Notes under the pieces: model-generated
What the model saw: only the letters and a program-made list of their open reading frames with translations
Databases searched by the model: none
Told to the model about the DNA's origin: nothing
Assembly: GCF_001530125.1 (NCBI RefSeq)
Contig: NZ_LDUG01000006.1
Location: 1 to 64,000 of the forward strand
From: Thiobacillus denitrificans
GTDB taxonomy: Bacteria > Pseudomonadota > Gammaproteobacteria > Burkholderiales > Thiobacillaceae
Length of the DNA: 64,000 nt
Direction: 5' to 3'
Program-made: the position numbers and the translations under genes
Shown: piece after piece, positions 48,156 to 58,672 of the stretch
Numbering within the stretch: position 1 is the first letter of the stretch
Layout: each line of letters starts with the position of its first letter

Positions 48156-49565
48156 TCAGTCTTTGCCGTAGACCTTGCGCCGCACCCGCTTCTTGCGCCG
48201 CATCCGCGTCGCCTCGCTTTCGGTCATCGGGCCGCGCGTCTTGCCTTCAAACGGATTATTGGCACCGCCTTCCTTGATCTGGATACGCAACGGCGTGCCC
48301 TGCAAGTTAAACGCCTTGCGGAAACTGCTTTCCAGATAGCGCTTGTAGTCATCGCGCAGGCCTTCCAGCGCGTTGCCGTGCAGCACGATCACCGGCGGAT
48401 TCTTGCCGCCCTGGTGGGCATAGCGCGGCTTGGGACGAAACAAGCCATTCTTGGGTGGCGCGTGTTGTTCCACCGCCATCTCCAGCACCCGTGTCAGCTT
48501 GGGCGTCGACAGCTTGATGAAGGCGGCGGCGTGCGCGGCTTCGACGTCCTTCAGCAGGTTTTCCAGGCCCTTGCCCTTCAGCGCCGAAATGTAGTTGAAA
48601 CGAGCAAAGTCGAGAAACGCCAGCTTGCGCCCGATGTCGCGCTTGACGTCTTCGCGCTGCTCGGCGGAAAGCCCGTCCCATTTGTTGACCGCAACCACCA
48701 GCGCGCGCCCGGTTTCAAGCACGAAACCTGCCAGATGCGCGTCCTGCTCGGAAATGTTCTCGTGCGCGTCGAGCACCAGCACCACCACATTGGCGTCCTC
48801 GATCGCCTGCAGGGTCTTGATGACGGAGAATTTTTCCACCGTCTCGAACACCTTGCCGCGGCGGCGCAGGCCGGCAGTGTCGATCAGGATGTAGGGCTTG
48901 CCGTCACGCTCGAACTCGACATAGATCGAATCGCGCGTGGTGCCCGGCTGGTCGAACGCGATGACGCGTTCCTCGCCCACCAGCGTGTTGACCAGCGTCG
49001 ACTTGCCGACGTTGGGGCGCCCCACCAGGGCGATCTTGGGGATGCCGAAATCGTCTCTTTTCTCTTCCTCTTCGGAAAACGGCGTCAGCGCCTCGGCCAC
49101 CAGATCGGAAACGCCGTCGCCATGCGCGCTGGAAATGGCCAGCGGCTGGCCCAGCGCCAGTTCGTGGAACTCGGCGGTGATCACGGCAGCGTTCATGCCT
49201 TCGGCCTTGTTGACCGCGAGCAGCACCGGGCACGACGCACGGCGCAGGCGGTCGGCGATCAGCTTGTCCTGCGGCGTCAGGCCCGCCCGGGCATCGACCA
49301 GGAAAATGATGGCGTCGGCCTCGTCGATGGCCTGCAGCGTCTGGCGCGCCATTTCGGCGAGAATGCCGTCGGTGACGACCGGCTCCAGACCGCCGGTGTC
49401 GACCACCAGATAGGGCTTCTCGCCGAGGCGCCCGCGCCCGTAATGGCGATCTCGCGTCATCCCGGGTAGATCGTGCACCAGCGCGTCGCGCGTGCCAGTG
49501 AGGCGGTTAAAGAGAGTGGACTTGCCGACGTTGGGTCGGCCGACCAGAACCAGGGTAGGGAGCAT
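48156..49565 (-). CDS. der: ribosome-assembly GTPase Der (EngA)
   Basis: Der has two tandem GTPase domains needed for 50S subunit maturation. Both P-loops read GRPNVGKST (first at residues 9-17, second near 185), each followed by DTGG or DTAGL, and the C-terminal KH-like domain ends in an Arg/Lys-rich tail. ATG 49565 gives 469 residues. It is the last gene of rlmN-pilF-rodZ-ispG-hisS-yfgM-bamB-der. Confidence 0.97.
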   Translation of the reverse strand: MLPTLVLVGRPNVGKSTLFNRLTGTRDALVHDLPGMTRDRHYGRGRLGEKPYLVVDTGGLEPVVTDGILAEMARQTLQAIDEADAIIFLVDARAGLTPQDKLIADRLRRASCPVLLAVNKAEGMNAAVITAEFHELALGQPLAISSAHGDGVSDLVAEALTPFSEEEEKRDDFGIPKIALVGRPNVGKSTLVNTLVGEERVIAFDQPGTTRDSIYVEFERDGKPYILIDTAGLRRRGKVFETVEKFSVIKTLQAIEDANVVVLVLDAHENISEQDAHLAGFVLETGRALVVAVNKWDGLSAEQREDVKRDIGRKLAFLDFARFNYISALKGKGLENLLKDVEAAHAAAFIKLSTPKLTRVLEMAVEQHAPPKNGLFRPKPRYAHQGGKNPPVIVLHGNALEGLRDDYKRYLESSFRKAFNLQGTPLRIQIKEGGANNPFEGKTRGPMTESEATRMRRKKRVRRKVYGKD

Positions 49566-49686
49566 TAGCGAAAATTCGAATCCATAAACATTTACAAGGC
49601 AGCCATCGAGGGCAGAAAGGGTTGATTGGTTTTCCTTTGTGCCCTCGGCGTCTTCCTTATCGATCAATCATCAAGTCGCTCAAGAC

Positions 49687-50826
49687 TCACTTGAGCCTGA
49701 AAGCGACGATGCTGCCCTTGTCGGTCTGCACTGCAAAACCCGGCCCGATGTCGATCGGCGCAGTGCGCACGCTGCTGTCGACCCTGGCGCGCGCAACGAA
49801 GCTGCCGTCCTCGGCCGACAGGACATGCACGACACCTTCGCGGTCGGCCACCACCACCCAGTCGCCCAACGCCAGCGGCGCGGTCACCAGGCGGCGCGCC
49901 AGTTTGTCCTGGCGCCAGCCGGCGCGGCCACTGGTTTTGTCGTAGGCGGTGACGGCGTCCTTGTCGTCGGTGACGTAGACATTGCGCTCGTCCATCGCCA
50001 CCCCGCTGTTGCTGGAGGTGTCGCGCGTCCACAATGGCGCGCCGTTGCGACGGTCAAAGCAGGCCACGCGGCCCTGGTAGGCGACGGCGCATACCTGCCG
50101 CTCGTCCACCACCGGATTGCCCATCACATCAGCCACCCGTTCGAGTTCGGTCGCCCCACGCGGCAGTGCCACCGTGGCCTCCCACAGCTGCGCGCCGTTG
50201 CTGGCATCGAGCGCGACCAGCTTGCCGCCGGGGAATCCGACGTAGAGCATGCCGTCGCGCACCACCATGCCGCCCGACCCGCGCAGGCTCAAGGCCGGCA
50301 GGTTCCGGGTGTACAGCCACTTGCGGCTGCCGTCCGCCACAGCCAGGCCATGCACGCTGCCATCGCCGGTGCGCGCGATGACGATGTCGGCGACAGCCAG
50401 CAACTGCCCCGTCACCTCGCTCGACAGCGTCACCTTCCAGCGCACCTGGCCACTGGCCTGATCCAGCGCCAGCAAATCGCCCTTGCCGCTGCCCGCCAGC
50501 ACCAGGCCCTGGCCCACGCCGGCGCCGGCGGACAGCTTCACGCCGGCGTCGGTTTTCCACACGGTGTTGCCGGTGGCCACGGCAATGCGCACCACCTGGC
50601 TGCCGCCCGCGGCGAAGACGTCGTCGCGGGCGGCGACGGGGTGGAACACATGACCGGCGGTGTTGCCGGTCTCGCCTTTCCAGGCCTCGGTGAGGCTGGC
50701 GGACGGTTTGAACTCAACCAGTTCGGCGGGCTTGGCCTTGGCCGGGCCGGAACCGAACCAGCCGCCGACCGTGCTGCACCCCGACAGAGCCAATACCAGG
50801 CCGACGACCATCAAGCGCATCTTCAT
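49687..50826 (-). CDS. bamB: outer-membrane assembly lipoprotein BamB
   Basis: The 379-residue lipoprotein (lipobox LALSGC, Cys17) forms an eight-bladed PQQ-type propeller; repeats such as LVLAGSGKGDLLALDQASGQVRW recur along the chain. BamB is part of the BAM complex that inserts beta-barrel proteins. It overlaps yfgM by four bases. Confidence 0.96.
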   Translation of the reverse strand: MKMRLMVVGLVLALSGCSTVGGWFGSGPAKAKPAELVEFKPSASLTEAWKGETGNTAGHVFHPVAARDDVFAAGGSQVVRIAVATGNTVWKTDAGVKLSAGAGVGQGLVLAGSGKGDLLALDQASGQVRWKVTLSSEVTGQLLAVADIVIARTGDGSVHGLAVADGSRKWLYTRNLPALSLRGSGGMVVRDGMLYVGFPGGKLVALDASNGAQLWEATVALPRGATELERVADVMGNPVVDERQVCAVAYQGRVACFDRRNGAPLWTRDTSSNSGVAMDERNVYVTDDKDAVTAYDKTSGRAGWRQDKLARRLVTAPLALGDWVVVADREGVVHVLSAEDGSFVARARVDSSVRTAPIDIGPGFAVQTDKGSIVAFRLK

Positions 50827-51464
50827 TTGGCTTCTCCTCCCAGTGCGTCGAGCTTCAGTTCGACGATGTTGCGGTAGGGGTTGTCTTCCGCCATTTTGCC
50901 GAAGGCCGCCTGATAAGCGGCGCGCGCTTCGGCAGACTTATTTTGTGCCAGCAGCACATCGCCCTTCAGATCATGGAAGCGGAAGGCAAATGCATCGCTG
51001 TGGGTGGCGGACAGCGTTTTCAGTGCGGCGTCATATTGCTTCTGGTCGAGCTGCACTCCGGCCAGCCGCAGGCGCGCCAGATCCCTGACCGCAGGCTCCT
51101 TGCTGTTGGCCGCCGCCCACTCCAACTGGGCCTGCGCGCTTTTCAGGTCCTTGGCGCCGACGTTCAGCCTGGCCAGCAGCAACGCTGCACGCGGCGCATA
51201 GGCGGTGCCCTTGTACTGGTCGATCAGCATCGCCCCGGCCTCGCGCGCCGCCTTGGCGTCGTTGGCCGCCAGCGACTGGGTGAGTTGTTCGTACACGGTT
51301 GCGGCTTCCAGGCTTTGCGTCACCACGTGGTTCTGCCAGTAGCGCCAGCCTGCCGCCACAGCAATCACCACGGCGAGGCCGATCATCAACAGATTGCCCC
51401 AGCGTTTCCACCAGGCTTTCAGTTCGTCCAGCCGTTCCTGTTCGTCGAGATCGTAGGTTGCCAT
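50823..51464 (-). CDS. yfgM: YfgM-like TPR membrane protein
   Basis: The 213-residue protein has a cytoplasmic N-terminus (YDLDEQERLDELKAWWKRWGN), one membrane helix (LLMIGLAVVIAVAAGWRYW) and a periplasmic TPR domain. YfgM is an ancillary SecYEG and periplasmic chaperone-network subunit. It starts six bases from the hisS stop, as in other proteobacteria. Confidence 0.92.
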   Translation of the reverse strand: MATYDLDEQERLDELKAWWKRWGNLLMIGLAVVIAVAAGWRYWQNHVVTQSLEAATVYEQLTQSLAANDAKAAREAGAMLIDQYKGTAYAPRAALLLARLNVGAKDLKSAQAQLEWAAANSKEPAVRDLARLRLAGVQLDQKQYDAALKTLSATHSDAFAFRFHDLKGDVLLAQNKSAEARAAYQAAFGKMAEDNPYRNIVELKLDALGGEAK

Positions 51465-51469
51465 TGCGT

Positions 51470-52744
51470 TTATGCCTTTTCAGTTGATGCTTGTTTCAGA
51501 TATTCGATAGCCAGCGTCACCTCGACGCAGGTCTGCTCGGCCGTTCCGCGCAGCGGTTTCAATGTCACCTGCTGCGCCGCGACCTCGTCGTCGCCGATGA
51601 TTACCGCATAACGCGCGCGGCTGGCATCGGCCTTTTTCATTTGCGATTTGAAGCTGCCGCCGCCGCAATGCAGCACGGCAGCGAGCCCGGCACTGCGCAG
51701 TGCAGTCGCCACCTGCCAGGCATACGCCTGCGCCGCATCGCCAGCGTGGACGATATATGCATCCGACACCGCTGGCGCCAACGGCGTGCCGGCCACCTCC
51801 ATCAGCGAGAGCAGGCGCTCGATGCCCATGGCGAAACCGGCAGCGGGTGCCGGCTTGCCGCCCAGCTGCTCGATCAGGCCGTCATAGCGCCCGCCGGCGC
51901 ACACCGTGCCCTGCGCGCCGAGCTGGTCGGTCACCCATTCGAACACGGTGCGGTTGTAGTAGTCGAGCCCGCGCACCAGGCGCGGGTTGAGCTCGAAGGC
52001 GATGCCGTTGGCGCGCAGCAGCGCCTGCAGCGTATCGAAGTGCGCCAGCGCCGCCTCATCGAGCTCGTCCATCAGCCTGGGCGCCGCATCGTTCAGCGCC
52101 TGCATCGCGGGATTCTTGCTGTCGAGAATGCGCAGCGGATTGCTGTGCAGCCGCCGCTTCGAATCCTCGTCAAGCGCATCCTGATTCGCCTCGAAATAGG
52201 CAATCAGCTTGGCGCGGTGGCAATGCCGCGATTCATAGTCGCCCAGGGTGTTGAGCTGCAGCGTCGGCGCAATCCCCAACTCGCGCCAGAGGTCGGCGCA
52301 CATCACGATCAGTTCGGCATCGACGTCGGGGCCGGCAAACCCCAGCGCCTCGACGCCGACCTGGTGAAACTGCCGGTAGCGCCCCTTCTGCGGCCGCTCG
52401 TGGCGGAACATCGGGCCGCTGTACCACAGGCGCTTGCCGCCGTCGTATAACAGGTTGTGCTGGATCACCGCGCGCACCGACGAGGCCGTGCCTTCCGGGC
52501 GCAGCGCCAGCGATTCGCCGTTCAGCTCGTCGACAAAGGTGTACATCTCCTTTTCGACGATGTCGGTCACCTCGCCGATGGCGCGCTTGAACAGCCCGGT
52601 GTGCTCGAGGATGGGCGTACGCATCTCGCGGTAGCCGTAGCGGCGCAGCCAGTCGCGCACGATCGCCTCGAACGCCTGCCAGGTGTCGGTGGCATCGGGC
52701 AGGCAGTCGTTCATGCCGCGCACGGATTGAATGTTGTTGCTCAT
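51470..52744 (-). CDS. hisS: histidyl-tRNA synthetase
   Basis: The 424-residue class II synthetase shows motif 2 ([20 protein letters not shown]), the histidine-specific [15 protein letters not shown] and the C-terminal anticodon-binding domain. It charges tRNA-His. A CACAGAG element of about 104 bp separates it from ispG upstream. Confidence 0.97.
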   Translation of the reverse strand: MSNNIQSVRGMNDCLPDATDTWQAFEAIVRDWLRRYGYREMRTPILEHTGLFKRAIGEVTDIVEKEMYTFVDELNGESLALRPEGTASSVRAVIQHNLLYDGGKRLWYSGPMFRHERPQKGRYRQFHQVGVEALGFAGPDVDAELIVMCADLWRELGIAPTLQLNTLGDYESRHCHRAKLIAYFEANQDALDEDSKRRLHSNPLRILDSKNPAMQALNDAAPRLMDELDEAALAHFDTLQALLRANGIAFELNPRLVRGLDYYNRTVFEWVTDQLGAQGTVCAGGRYDGLIEQLGGKPAPAAGFAMGIERLLSLMEVAGTPLAPAVSDAYIVHAGDAAQAYAWQVATALRSAGLAAVLHCGGGSFKSQMKKADASRARYAVIIGDDEVAAQQVTLKPLRGTAEQTCVEVTLAIEYLKQASTEKA

Positions 52745-52756
52745 CTAAAAAATCTC

Positions 52757-52860
52757 ACCACAGAGGCACGGAGAAAACACCATGCGTGATATCCAACCGT
52801 TTTTCTCTGTGTCCCAAGGGATACCGTTCCTGCGGAACATATCTCTGTGCCTCTGTGGTT
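52757..52860. repeat. CACAGAG-ended element, copy 4
   Basis: This compact copy has left arm ACCACAGAGGCACGGAG and right arm CTCTGTGCCTCTGTGGT. The roughly 30 bp module (CCCAAGGGATACCGTTCC then TGCGGAACATAT, 52811-52842) lies in the right arm, in the opposite orientation to copy 2 at 19662-19692. Confidence 0.75.
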
Positions 52861-52867
52861 AAGGGTT

Positions 52868-54097
52868 TTAACGCGCAGCCACGCCATAGCGGGTGCGCAC
52901 ATAGTCTTCGACGATCGCCTGGAAATCCGCGGCAATCCGGTCGCCCTTAAGCGTCACGGTCTTTTCGCCATCGACATACACCGGCGCGACCGGCACTTCG
53001 CCGGTGCCGGGCAGCGAGATGCCGATGTTGGCGTGCTTGGATTCGCCGGGGCCATTGACCACGCAGCCCATCACCGCCACCTGCATCGACTCGACGCCGG
53101 AATACTGGCTGCGCCACAGCGGCATCTGGTTGCGCAGATAGGTTTCGATATCCTGCGCCAGTTCCTGGAATACGGTCGAAGTGGTGCGGCCACAGCCGGG
53201 GCAGGCGGTAACTTGCGGAGTAAATGCGCGCAGGCCCAGCGCCTGCAGGATTTCCTGGCCGACGCGGACTTCCTGGGTACGATCGCCGCCCGGCTCCGGC
53301 GTCAGGGAAATTCGGATGGTGTCGCCGATGCCTTCCTGCAACAGCACCGCTAGTGCGGCGGTCGAGGCGACGATGCCCTTCGAGCCCATGCCGGCTTCGG
53401 TCAGCCCCAGGTGCAGCGGGTAGTCGCACTGCGCGGCGAGGTCGCGGTACACCGCAATCAGGTCCTGCACCCGGCTCATCTTGCACGAGAGGATGATCTT
53501 GTCGCCACCAAGGCCCAGCGCCTCGGCTTTTTTCGCCGATTCCAGCGCGGAGGCCACCATCGCGCGGCGCATCACCACCTCGGCGTCTTCCGGCTGCGCG
53601 AGGCGCGCGTTGTCGTCCATCATGCGCACCGCCAGCGCCTGGTCGAGACTGCCCCAGTTGACGCCGATGCGCACCGGCTTGTCGTAGCGGCACGCCACCT
53701 CGATCAGGGTCGCGAACTGCTCGTCGCGCTTGTTTCCGCGGCCGATGTTGCCCGGGTTGATGCGCAACTTGGACAGCGCCTCGGCGCATTCCGGCACCTG
53801 GGTCAGCAGCTTGTGGCCGTTGAAATGGAAGTCGCCGATCAGCGGCACCCGGCAACCCAGCACGTCAAGGCGTTCGCGTATGCGCGGCACCGCGGCGGCG
53901 GCTTCCAGCGTGTTGACGGTGAGGCGCACCAGTTCGGAGCCGGCCTCGGCGAGCGCCTGCACCTGGCGCACCGTACCCGTGATGTCGACGGTATCGGTAT
54001 TGGTCATCGACTGCACCACCACGGGCGCGTCGCCGCCGACCAGCACATGACCGATCCGCACCTGGCGGGTTGGACGACGGACTATTTTGGACATCAT
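52868..54097 (-). CDS. ispG: 4-hydroxy-3-methylbut-2-enyl diphosphate synthase
   Basis: IspG (409 residues from ATG 54097) makes HMBPP in the MEP isoprenoid pathway using a 4Fe-4S cluster. Cluster cysteines are in [10 protein letters not shown] and near [10 protein letters not shown]. The N-terminal TIM barrel starts [19 protein letters not shown]. It follows rodZ by 30 bp. Confidence 0.96.
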   Translation of the reverse strand: MMSKIVRRPTRQVRIGHVLVGGDAPVVVQSMTNTDTVDITGTVRQVQALAEAGSELVRLTVNTLEAAAAVPRIRERLDVLGCRVPLIGDFHFNGHKLLTQVPECAEALSKLRINPGNIGRGNKRDEQFATLIEVACRYDKPVRIGVNWGSLDQALAVRMMDDNARLAQPEDAEVVMRRAMVASALESAKKAEALGLGGDKIILSCKMSRVQDLIAVYRDLAAQCDYPLHLGLTEAGMGSKGIVASTAALAVLLQEGIGDTIRISLTPEPGGDRTQEVRVGQEILQALGLRAFTPQVTACPGCGRTTSTVFQELAQDIETYLRNQMPLWRSQYSGVESMQVAVMGCVVNGPGESKHANIGISLPGTGEVPVAPVYVDGEKTVTLKGDRIAADFQAIVEDYVRTRYGVAAR

Positions 54098-54127
54098 TCT
54101 TCCAGGGTGGTTATTCTTCAAGCGTGG

Positions 54128-54922
54128 CTATTCTTCAAGCGTAAAACGGGCGACCGTCACGGCAATGAAGGGTTTCAAGTCGATGGGACGGCCGTTATAC
54201 GTCACACGCGCTTGCGATGCGTTGCCGATCACCACCTCGAACGGGGGCTGGCCGTTGACATCGACGCGGCTGCCGGGCGGATTGAGCTGGCGATGCAGCA
54301 TGCGGCCACTGGCATCCTTGATTTCGACCCAGGCCTCGTCGCCGAATTCGAGATGCAGCACGCCGCTGATCACCGGGGCTTCGAGCGCGCCGGCCTCATC
54401 CGGCTCGGGGGCCAAGGGGGTCTCCGTCGCAGGCGCGGCCGACGCAACAGGCACAGGGACAGGGGCAAGCTCAACGACAGCAGGCGCGGGACGGGTTTGC
54501 GTAGCGGCCGGCACCCGCTCGCTCGAACTATCCCCCCCCTCGCTGTTGAGCCACCCATACAGCGCAACCGGCGCCACCACCACCACCAGCAGACCCAGCA
54601 GCAACAGAATCAGCCAGGGCGAGGTCAACCAGAAATGCGACGGTGGAGGCGCGGCGGGGCTGACCGCAGTGGGCTCGGCCGGCGCGCCTTCCATGCGCGC
54701 CAACAGCGCTTCGGGCGCAAGCCCCAGCAGGCGCGCGTAGTTGCGCACAAACCCGCGCGCGAACACGGGCTGACCGAGGCTCTCAAAATCATCCGTCTCC
54801 ATGGCCTCGACCTGACGCTGCATCAGGCGCAAGCGTGCAGCGACATCTTCCTGCGTCACGCCCTGCGCCTCACGCGACTCGCACAAAATCTGCCCGACCG
54901 AGGGTTGGCCGCTCTCGCTCAT
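54128..54922 (-). CDS. rodZ: cytoskeletal protein RodZ
   Basis: The 264 residues include an N-terminal Xre-type helix-turn-helix (LCESREAQGVTQEDVAARL) that binds MreB, one membrane helix (LILLLLGLLVVVVAPVALYGW), a Pro-rich linker and a C-terminal beta domain. It maintains rod shape. The last codons with the stop are tandemly duplicated (54109-54142). It overlaps pilF by four bases. Confidence 0.93.
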   Translation of the reverse strand: MSESGQPSVGQILCESREAQGVTQEDVAARLRLMQRQVEAMETDDFESLGQPVFARGFVRNYARLLGLAPEALLARMEGAPAEPTAVSPAAPPPSHFWLTSPWLILLLLGLLVVVVAPVALYGWLNSEGGDSSSERVPAATQTRPAPAVVELAPVPVPVASAAPATETPLAPEPDEAGALEAPVISGVLHLEFGDEAWVEIKDASGRMLHRQLNPPGSRVDVNGQPPFEVVIGNASQARVTYNGRPIDLKPFIAVTVARFTLEE

Positions 54923-55692
54923 TCGTATTGCCCGGTCAGCAACAGCCGCGCCTCATTCGAATCGGGGAAGCGCTTACGCAGCTGCAAGCCGTAGGCCGCT
55001 TCCTGCGCACGGTCACCCAGCTTGCGTTCAAGCCGCACGCCCAGCCACAGGCTTTCCGCGGTCGGCGGCGCCAGCTCGGCGTGGCGTCCGAGCAGGCGCT
55101 GCGTCTCCATCAGCCTGTCCTGGCGAAAATGCAGCCCCGCCAGCTTCAACACGGTGTTGGGGTTGTCGGGCTGCAGCTTGAGCGACTTCAGCAGATTCGC
55201 TTCGGCCAGCGCAAGGTCGCCTTTCTTTTCCGCGCACAGGCCGGCATTGGCCATGGCCTGCTCAGGATGGGCATACAGCGGATTGCGCAGGGCCGTGCTG
55301 AACTGTTCGAGCCCTTCGTCGTAACGGCCAAGCGTGCAGAGAAACCAGCCGAAATTGGTGCGCGCCTCCGAATCGCTGCGATCCAGTTCGATGGCACGGC
55401 GGAAGTTTTCCTCGGCCAGCTTGTCTTCGGCCAGCTCCATGTAGATCAGGCCATAGATGTTGTAGGCCGGGCCAAAGCGGTTGTCGGCGATGATCGCCTT
55501 GCGCAGCTCGTCGAGCGCGACCTTGTACTGGGCGCGGGCAAAATAGGCCCCGGCCAGGTCGGTGAAGGCGCGCGCACGCTGACGGCTTTCGCTGTCGACC
55601 TGCGTGTTGGCGACACCGCTGCCGCTGTCCATCGGCTGCACCGCGCAACCCGCCAGCATCGCTGCGGCCAGGATGCCTATCCATTTTTTCAC
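54919..55692 (-). CDS. pilF: type IV pilus assembly lipoprotein PilF/PilW
   Basis: The 257-residue lipoprotein (lipobox AMLAGC, Cys16) carries about five TPR units, for example [28 protein letters not shown]. It is the pilotin for the PilQ secretin. GTG 55692 overlaps the rlmN stop as GTGA. FimV (28.8-31.2 kb) is the other pilus-related gene in the window. Confidence 0.93.
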   Translation of the reverse strand: MKKWIGILAAAMLAGCAVQPMDSGSGVANTQVDSESRQRARAFTDLAGAYFARAQYKVALDELRKAIIADNRFGPAYNIYGLIYMELAEDKLAEENFRRAIELDRSDSEARTNFGWFLCTLGRYDEGLEQFSTALRNPLYAHPEQAMANAGLCAEKKGDLALAEANLLKSLKLQPDNPNTVLKLAGLHFRQDRLMETQRLLGRHAELAPPTAESLWLGVRLERKLGDRAQEAAYGLQLRKRFPDSNEARLLLTGQYE

Positions 55693-56822
55693 GCCGTCTC
55701 CTTGTGCATTCGTTTCATTACGCGGCCGCTCTTGTCGGCCACCTTGCCTGCCAGCTGGCCGCAAGCGGCGTCGATATCATCCCCGCGCGTCTTGCGTGTG
55801 GTGACCACCAATCCGGCGTCCTGCAGAATCTCGCGGAATACGCGCATCGCCTCGGCACGCGGCTTTTCGTAGCCCGAATCCGGGAACGGATTGAACGGGA
55901 TGAGGTTGAACTTGCACGGCACCTCGCGCACCAGCTCGATCAGCTGGCGCGCATGCTCGGGCGCATCGTTCACCCCGGCCAGCATCACGTATTCGAAGGT
56001 GATGAAATCGCGCGGCGCATGCACCAGATAACGCCGGCACGCCGCCATCAGTTCACGCAGCGGATACTTCTTGTTGATCGGCACGATCTGGTCGCGTAGC
56101 GCGTCGCTGGGCGCATGCAGGCTCACTGCCAGCGCCACCGGGCAGCGTTCGGCCAGGCGGTCCATCGCCGGCACCAGGCCCGAGGTCGACACCGTCACCC
56201 GCCGCCGCGACAGGCCGTAGGCATGGTCGTCGAGCATGATGCCGAGCGCGGTCACCACATTCTCCAGGTTCGCCAACGGCTCGCCCATGCCCATCATCAC
56301 CACATTGGTCACCGGACGGTCGGAAATTTCGCCTGTGGTGCGATTGGGCACGCTGTGATTGGGCGCGGTGCGGTTGGGCTCGGTTTTCAGGCTGTGATGT
56401 GCCACCCACAACTGGCCGATGATTTCGGCCACCGTCAAGTTGCGGTTAAAGCCCTGGCGCCCGGTCGAGCAGAAGGTGCACTCCAGCGCGCAGCCGACCT
56501 GCGACGACACGCACAGGGTGCCGCGATCCGCTTCCGGGATGAAGACGGTTTCGATGCCATTGGCGACACCGACATCGAACAGCCACTTGCGCGTGCCGTC
56601 GGTCGAGGTGTGCGCGTAGCTGATCGCCGGCGGCGCCACCACTGCCTGCTGCTGCAGCTTCTCGCGCAGGCTTTTGGCGATGTCGGTCATCTGCGCAAAA
56701 TCCGCCACCCCGGCCTGATGCACCCAGTGGAACACCTGCCTGGCGCGAAACGGCTTCTCGCCGAGTTCAGCGAACCAGGCAGTCAGTCCTTCGAGGTCGA
56801 AATCAAGCAGGTTTTGCGGCAT
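55689..56822 (-). CDS. rlmN: 23S rRNA A2503 / tRNA A37 C2-methyltransferase, with an inserted pentapeptide repeat
   Basis: The 377-residue radical-SAM enzyme has the cluster cysteines Cys111, Cys115 and Cys118 ([12 protein letters not shown]). It methylates A2503 in 23S rRNA and A37 in some tRNAs. Between [15 protein letters not shown] and [15 protein letters not shown] there is an unusual [15 protein letters not shown] stretch, encoded by three 15 bp tandem units (56337-56381). It should lie in a surface loop. Confidence 0.95.
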   Translation of the reverse strand: MPQNLLDFDLEGLTAWFAELGEKPFRARQVFHWVHQAGVADFAQMTDIAKSLREKLQQQAVVAPPAISYAHTSTDGTRKWLFDVGVANGIETVFIPEADRGTLCVSSQVGCALECTFCSTGRQGFNRNLTVAEIIGQLWVAHHSLKTEPNRTAPNHSVPNRTTGEISDRPVTNVVMMGMGEPLANLENVVTALGIMLDDHAYGLSRRRVTVSTSGLVPAMDRLAERCPVALAVSLHAPSDALRDQIVPINKKYPLRELMAACRRYLVHAPRDFITFEYVMLAGVNDAPEHARQLIELVREVPCKFNLIPFNPFPDSGYEKPRAEAMRVFREILQDAGLVVTTRKTRGDDIDAACGQLAGKVADKSGRVMKRMHKETA

Positions 56823-56832
56823 GCGGGTGCGT

Positions 56833-57261
56833 TTAGCGGCCGGCGTAGACTTCGCAGGCGGGGAAGAAATAGGCGATTTCGATCGCGGCGGTTTCCGGCG
56901 CGTCGGAGCCATGCACCGCATTGGCGTCGATGCTCTCGGCGAAATCGGCGCGAATGGTGCCGGCTTCGGCCTTTTTCGGGTCGGTCGCACCCATCAACGC
57001 GCGGTTCTTGGCAATGGCGTCTTCGCCTTCCAGCACCTGCAGCACAACCGGGCCGGAAATCATGAACTCGACCAGGTCCTTGAAGAAGGGACGCTCGCGG
57101 TGCACACCGTAGAAACCTTCGGCTTCCTGGCGCGACAGGTGCTTCATCCTGGACGCCACCACCTTGAGGCCATTGCTCTCGAAACGGCTGACGATCTTGC
57201 CGACCACATTCTTGGCGACGGCATCGGGTTTGATGATGGAAAAGGTACGCTGAACAGCCAT
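56833..57261 (-). CDS. ndk: nucleoside diphosphate kinase
   Basis: The 142-residue enzyme balances NTP pools. The phosphohistidine motif is [12 protein letters not shown], and the start [17 protein letters not shown] is classical. It precedes rlmN with a 10 bp gap and probably begins the operon that runs to der. Confidence 0.97.
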   Translation of the reverse strand: MAVQRTFSIIKPDAVAKNVVGKIVSRFESNGLKVVASRMKHLSRQEAEGFYGVHRERPFFKDLVEFMISGPVVLQVLEGEDAIAKNRALMGATDPKKAEAGTIRADFAESIDANAVHGSDAPETAAIEIAYFFPACEVYAGR

Positions 57262-57360
57262 GTGTATGCTCCGGACAAAAACAAGAAGAAACGTTTAAAA
57301 AACCATGAAAATCAGCCTGCTAGCATAACATGCCCCACCCCGGGCTGTCTTGTTGCACAG

Positions 57361-58671
57361 CTAGTCCGCGACGCGTGGCAGCAGCCCGGGCTCGCCGGGC
57401 AAAGCGAGCAGATCGGCATCGAGGCCGATCCCCGCCGCCCACGCCAGCCGTCCGTTACACCACAGCAAGGGCAGGCGATCGCGATGCCACGGCGGAATGG
57501 CGTGTTCCTGCAGCAGATTCTTCAGGCTGCGATGGGGGCCACCGGCATGCAGGCGCAGACGTTCGCCGCCCTGCCGCACTCCCAGTGTGACCTCGCCCGC
57601 GGTCAGCGCGTCACGTTTCAGGCCGGCGCCGGTCACCGCCTCCATCTGCACGCAGACCCCGGCGGCCGGCACCCACAGCGACGCCTCGCCCTGCCAGACA
57701 ACCGGCTGAACCGTGTCGGGCGCCAGTGGCGCGAGATAGGCGCCGCCGCGAAAGCGCCACACCTCCACCGCCCCCAGCCTGACGCGCACCCGCGCATCGG
57801 CTTGCGCATCCCGCAACTGATGCAGCGCCTCGTCGAGCCGCCGCGCGCTGGGCATCGGCTGGCCGTGCTGCTCAATAAAATAGCGCAGCAGGTTGCGCGC
57901 GCGCGGCGTCGACAGACGCCCCAGCGCGACGCAGTCGAGGCGATCGGCCGCGATGGCCTCCCTCGCGTCGAGCCGCGCCAGATCGTCCAGCAAGTTGGCG
58001 GCATCGGCCTGCAGCGCGGCCGCGCGCGCGAGGGTGGCGCCGCTGCCGGGAAAATGCGCGGCGAGCAGCGGCATCACCTGCTGGCGCAGCGCATTGCGGC
58101 GGTAGCGGATGTCCCGATTGCTCTCGTCGTCGACCCAGTCCAGGCCATGCGACTGCGCATAATCCTGCAGCGCGGCTCGCGCCACCCCCAGCAGCGGCCG
58201 CAGTTGCGCCGGGCGCCAGCCCGAGCGGGATTGCAGCTCGGCCATCGCCGCCAGGCCTTTCGGTCCGGCACCCCGTAGTCCCTGCAACAAAAACGTTTCG
58301 GCCTGGTCGTCCCGCTGATGCGCGGTAAGCAGAAAATCCGCGTCCAGCGCGGCAAAGATGCGCTGGCGCTCGCGCCGCGCAGCGGCTTCGATACCAGCCG
58401 CATCGTCGCGCGCAATCCGGACCCGGTGAATACTTAATTCAACCGCATGCGATGCGCACAGTCGCGCGCAGAAATCGGCCCAGTCGTCGGCGTGGGGCGA
58501 CAGGCCGTGGTGCACGTGCACGGCCTGCAGTTCAAACGGATGTTGATCGCGCAGCGCCAAGAGGACGTGCAGCAGGACCACCGAATCGAGCCCGCCCGAG
58601 AGTCCAAGCACCAGCCGCGCGTGCGGCGGGACGTGGCGGGCAAGCGCGTCCGCCACGGCAGCGATGACCAC
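57361..58671 (-). CDS. tilS: tRNA(Ile)-lysidine synthase
   Basis: TilS makes lysidine at C34 of tRNA-Ile(CAU). The PP-loop SGGLDSVVLLH, the motif HVHHGLSPHADDW and LLTAHQRDDQAETFLLQGLRG are intact. The C-terminal domain ends around the stop at 57361. GTG 58671 (436 residues) overlaps accA by a few bases; ATG 58704 is an alternative. accA-tilS is a conserved pair. Confidence 0.93.
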   Translation of the reverse strand: MVIAAVADALARHVPPHARLVLGLSGGLDSVVLLHVLLALRDQHPFELQAVHVHHGLSPHADDWADFCARLCASHAVELSIHRVRIARDDAAGIEAAARRERQRIFAALDADFLLTAHQRDDQAETFLLQGLRGAGPKGLAAMAELQSRSGWRPAQLRPLLGVARAALQDYAQSHGLDWVDDESNRDIRYRRNALRQQVMPLLAAHFPGSGATLARAAALQADAANLLDDLARLDAREAIAADRLDCVALGRLSTPRARNLLRYFIEQHGQPMPSARRLDEALHQLRDAQADARVRVRLGAVEVWRFRGGAYLAPLAPDTVQPVVWQGEASLWVPAAGVCVQMEAVTGAGLKRDALTAGEVTLGVRQGGERLRLHAGGPHRSLKNLLQEHAIPPWHRDRLPLLWCNGRLAWAAGIGLDADLLALPGEPGLLPRVAD

Positions 58672-58672
58672 C

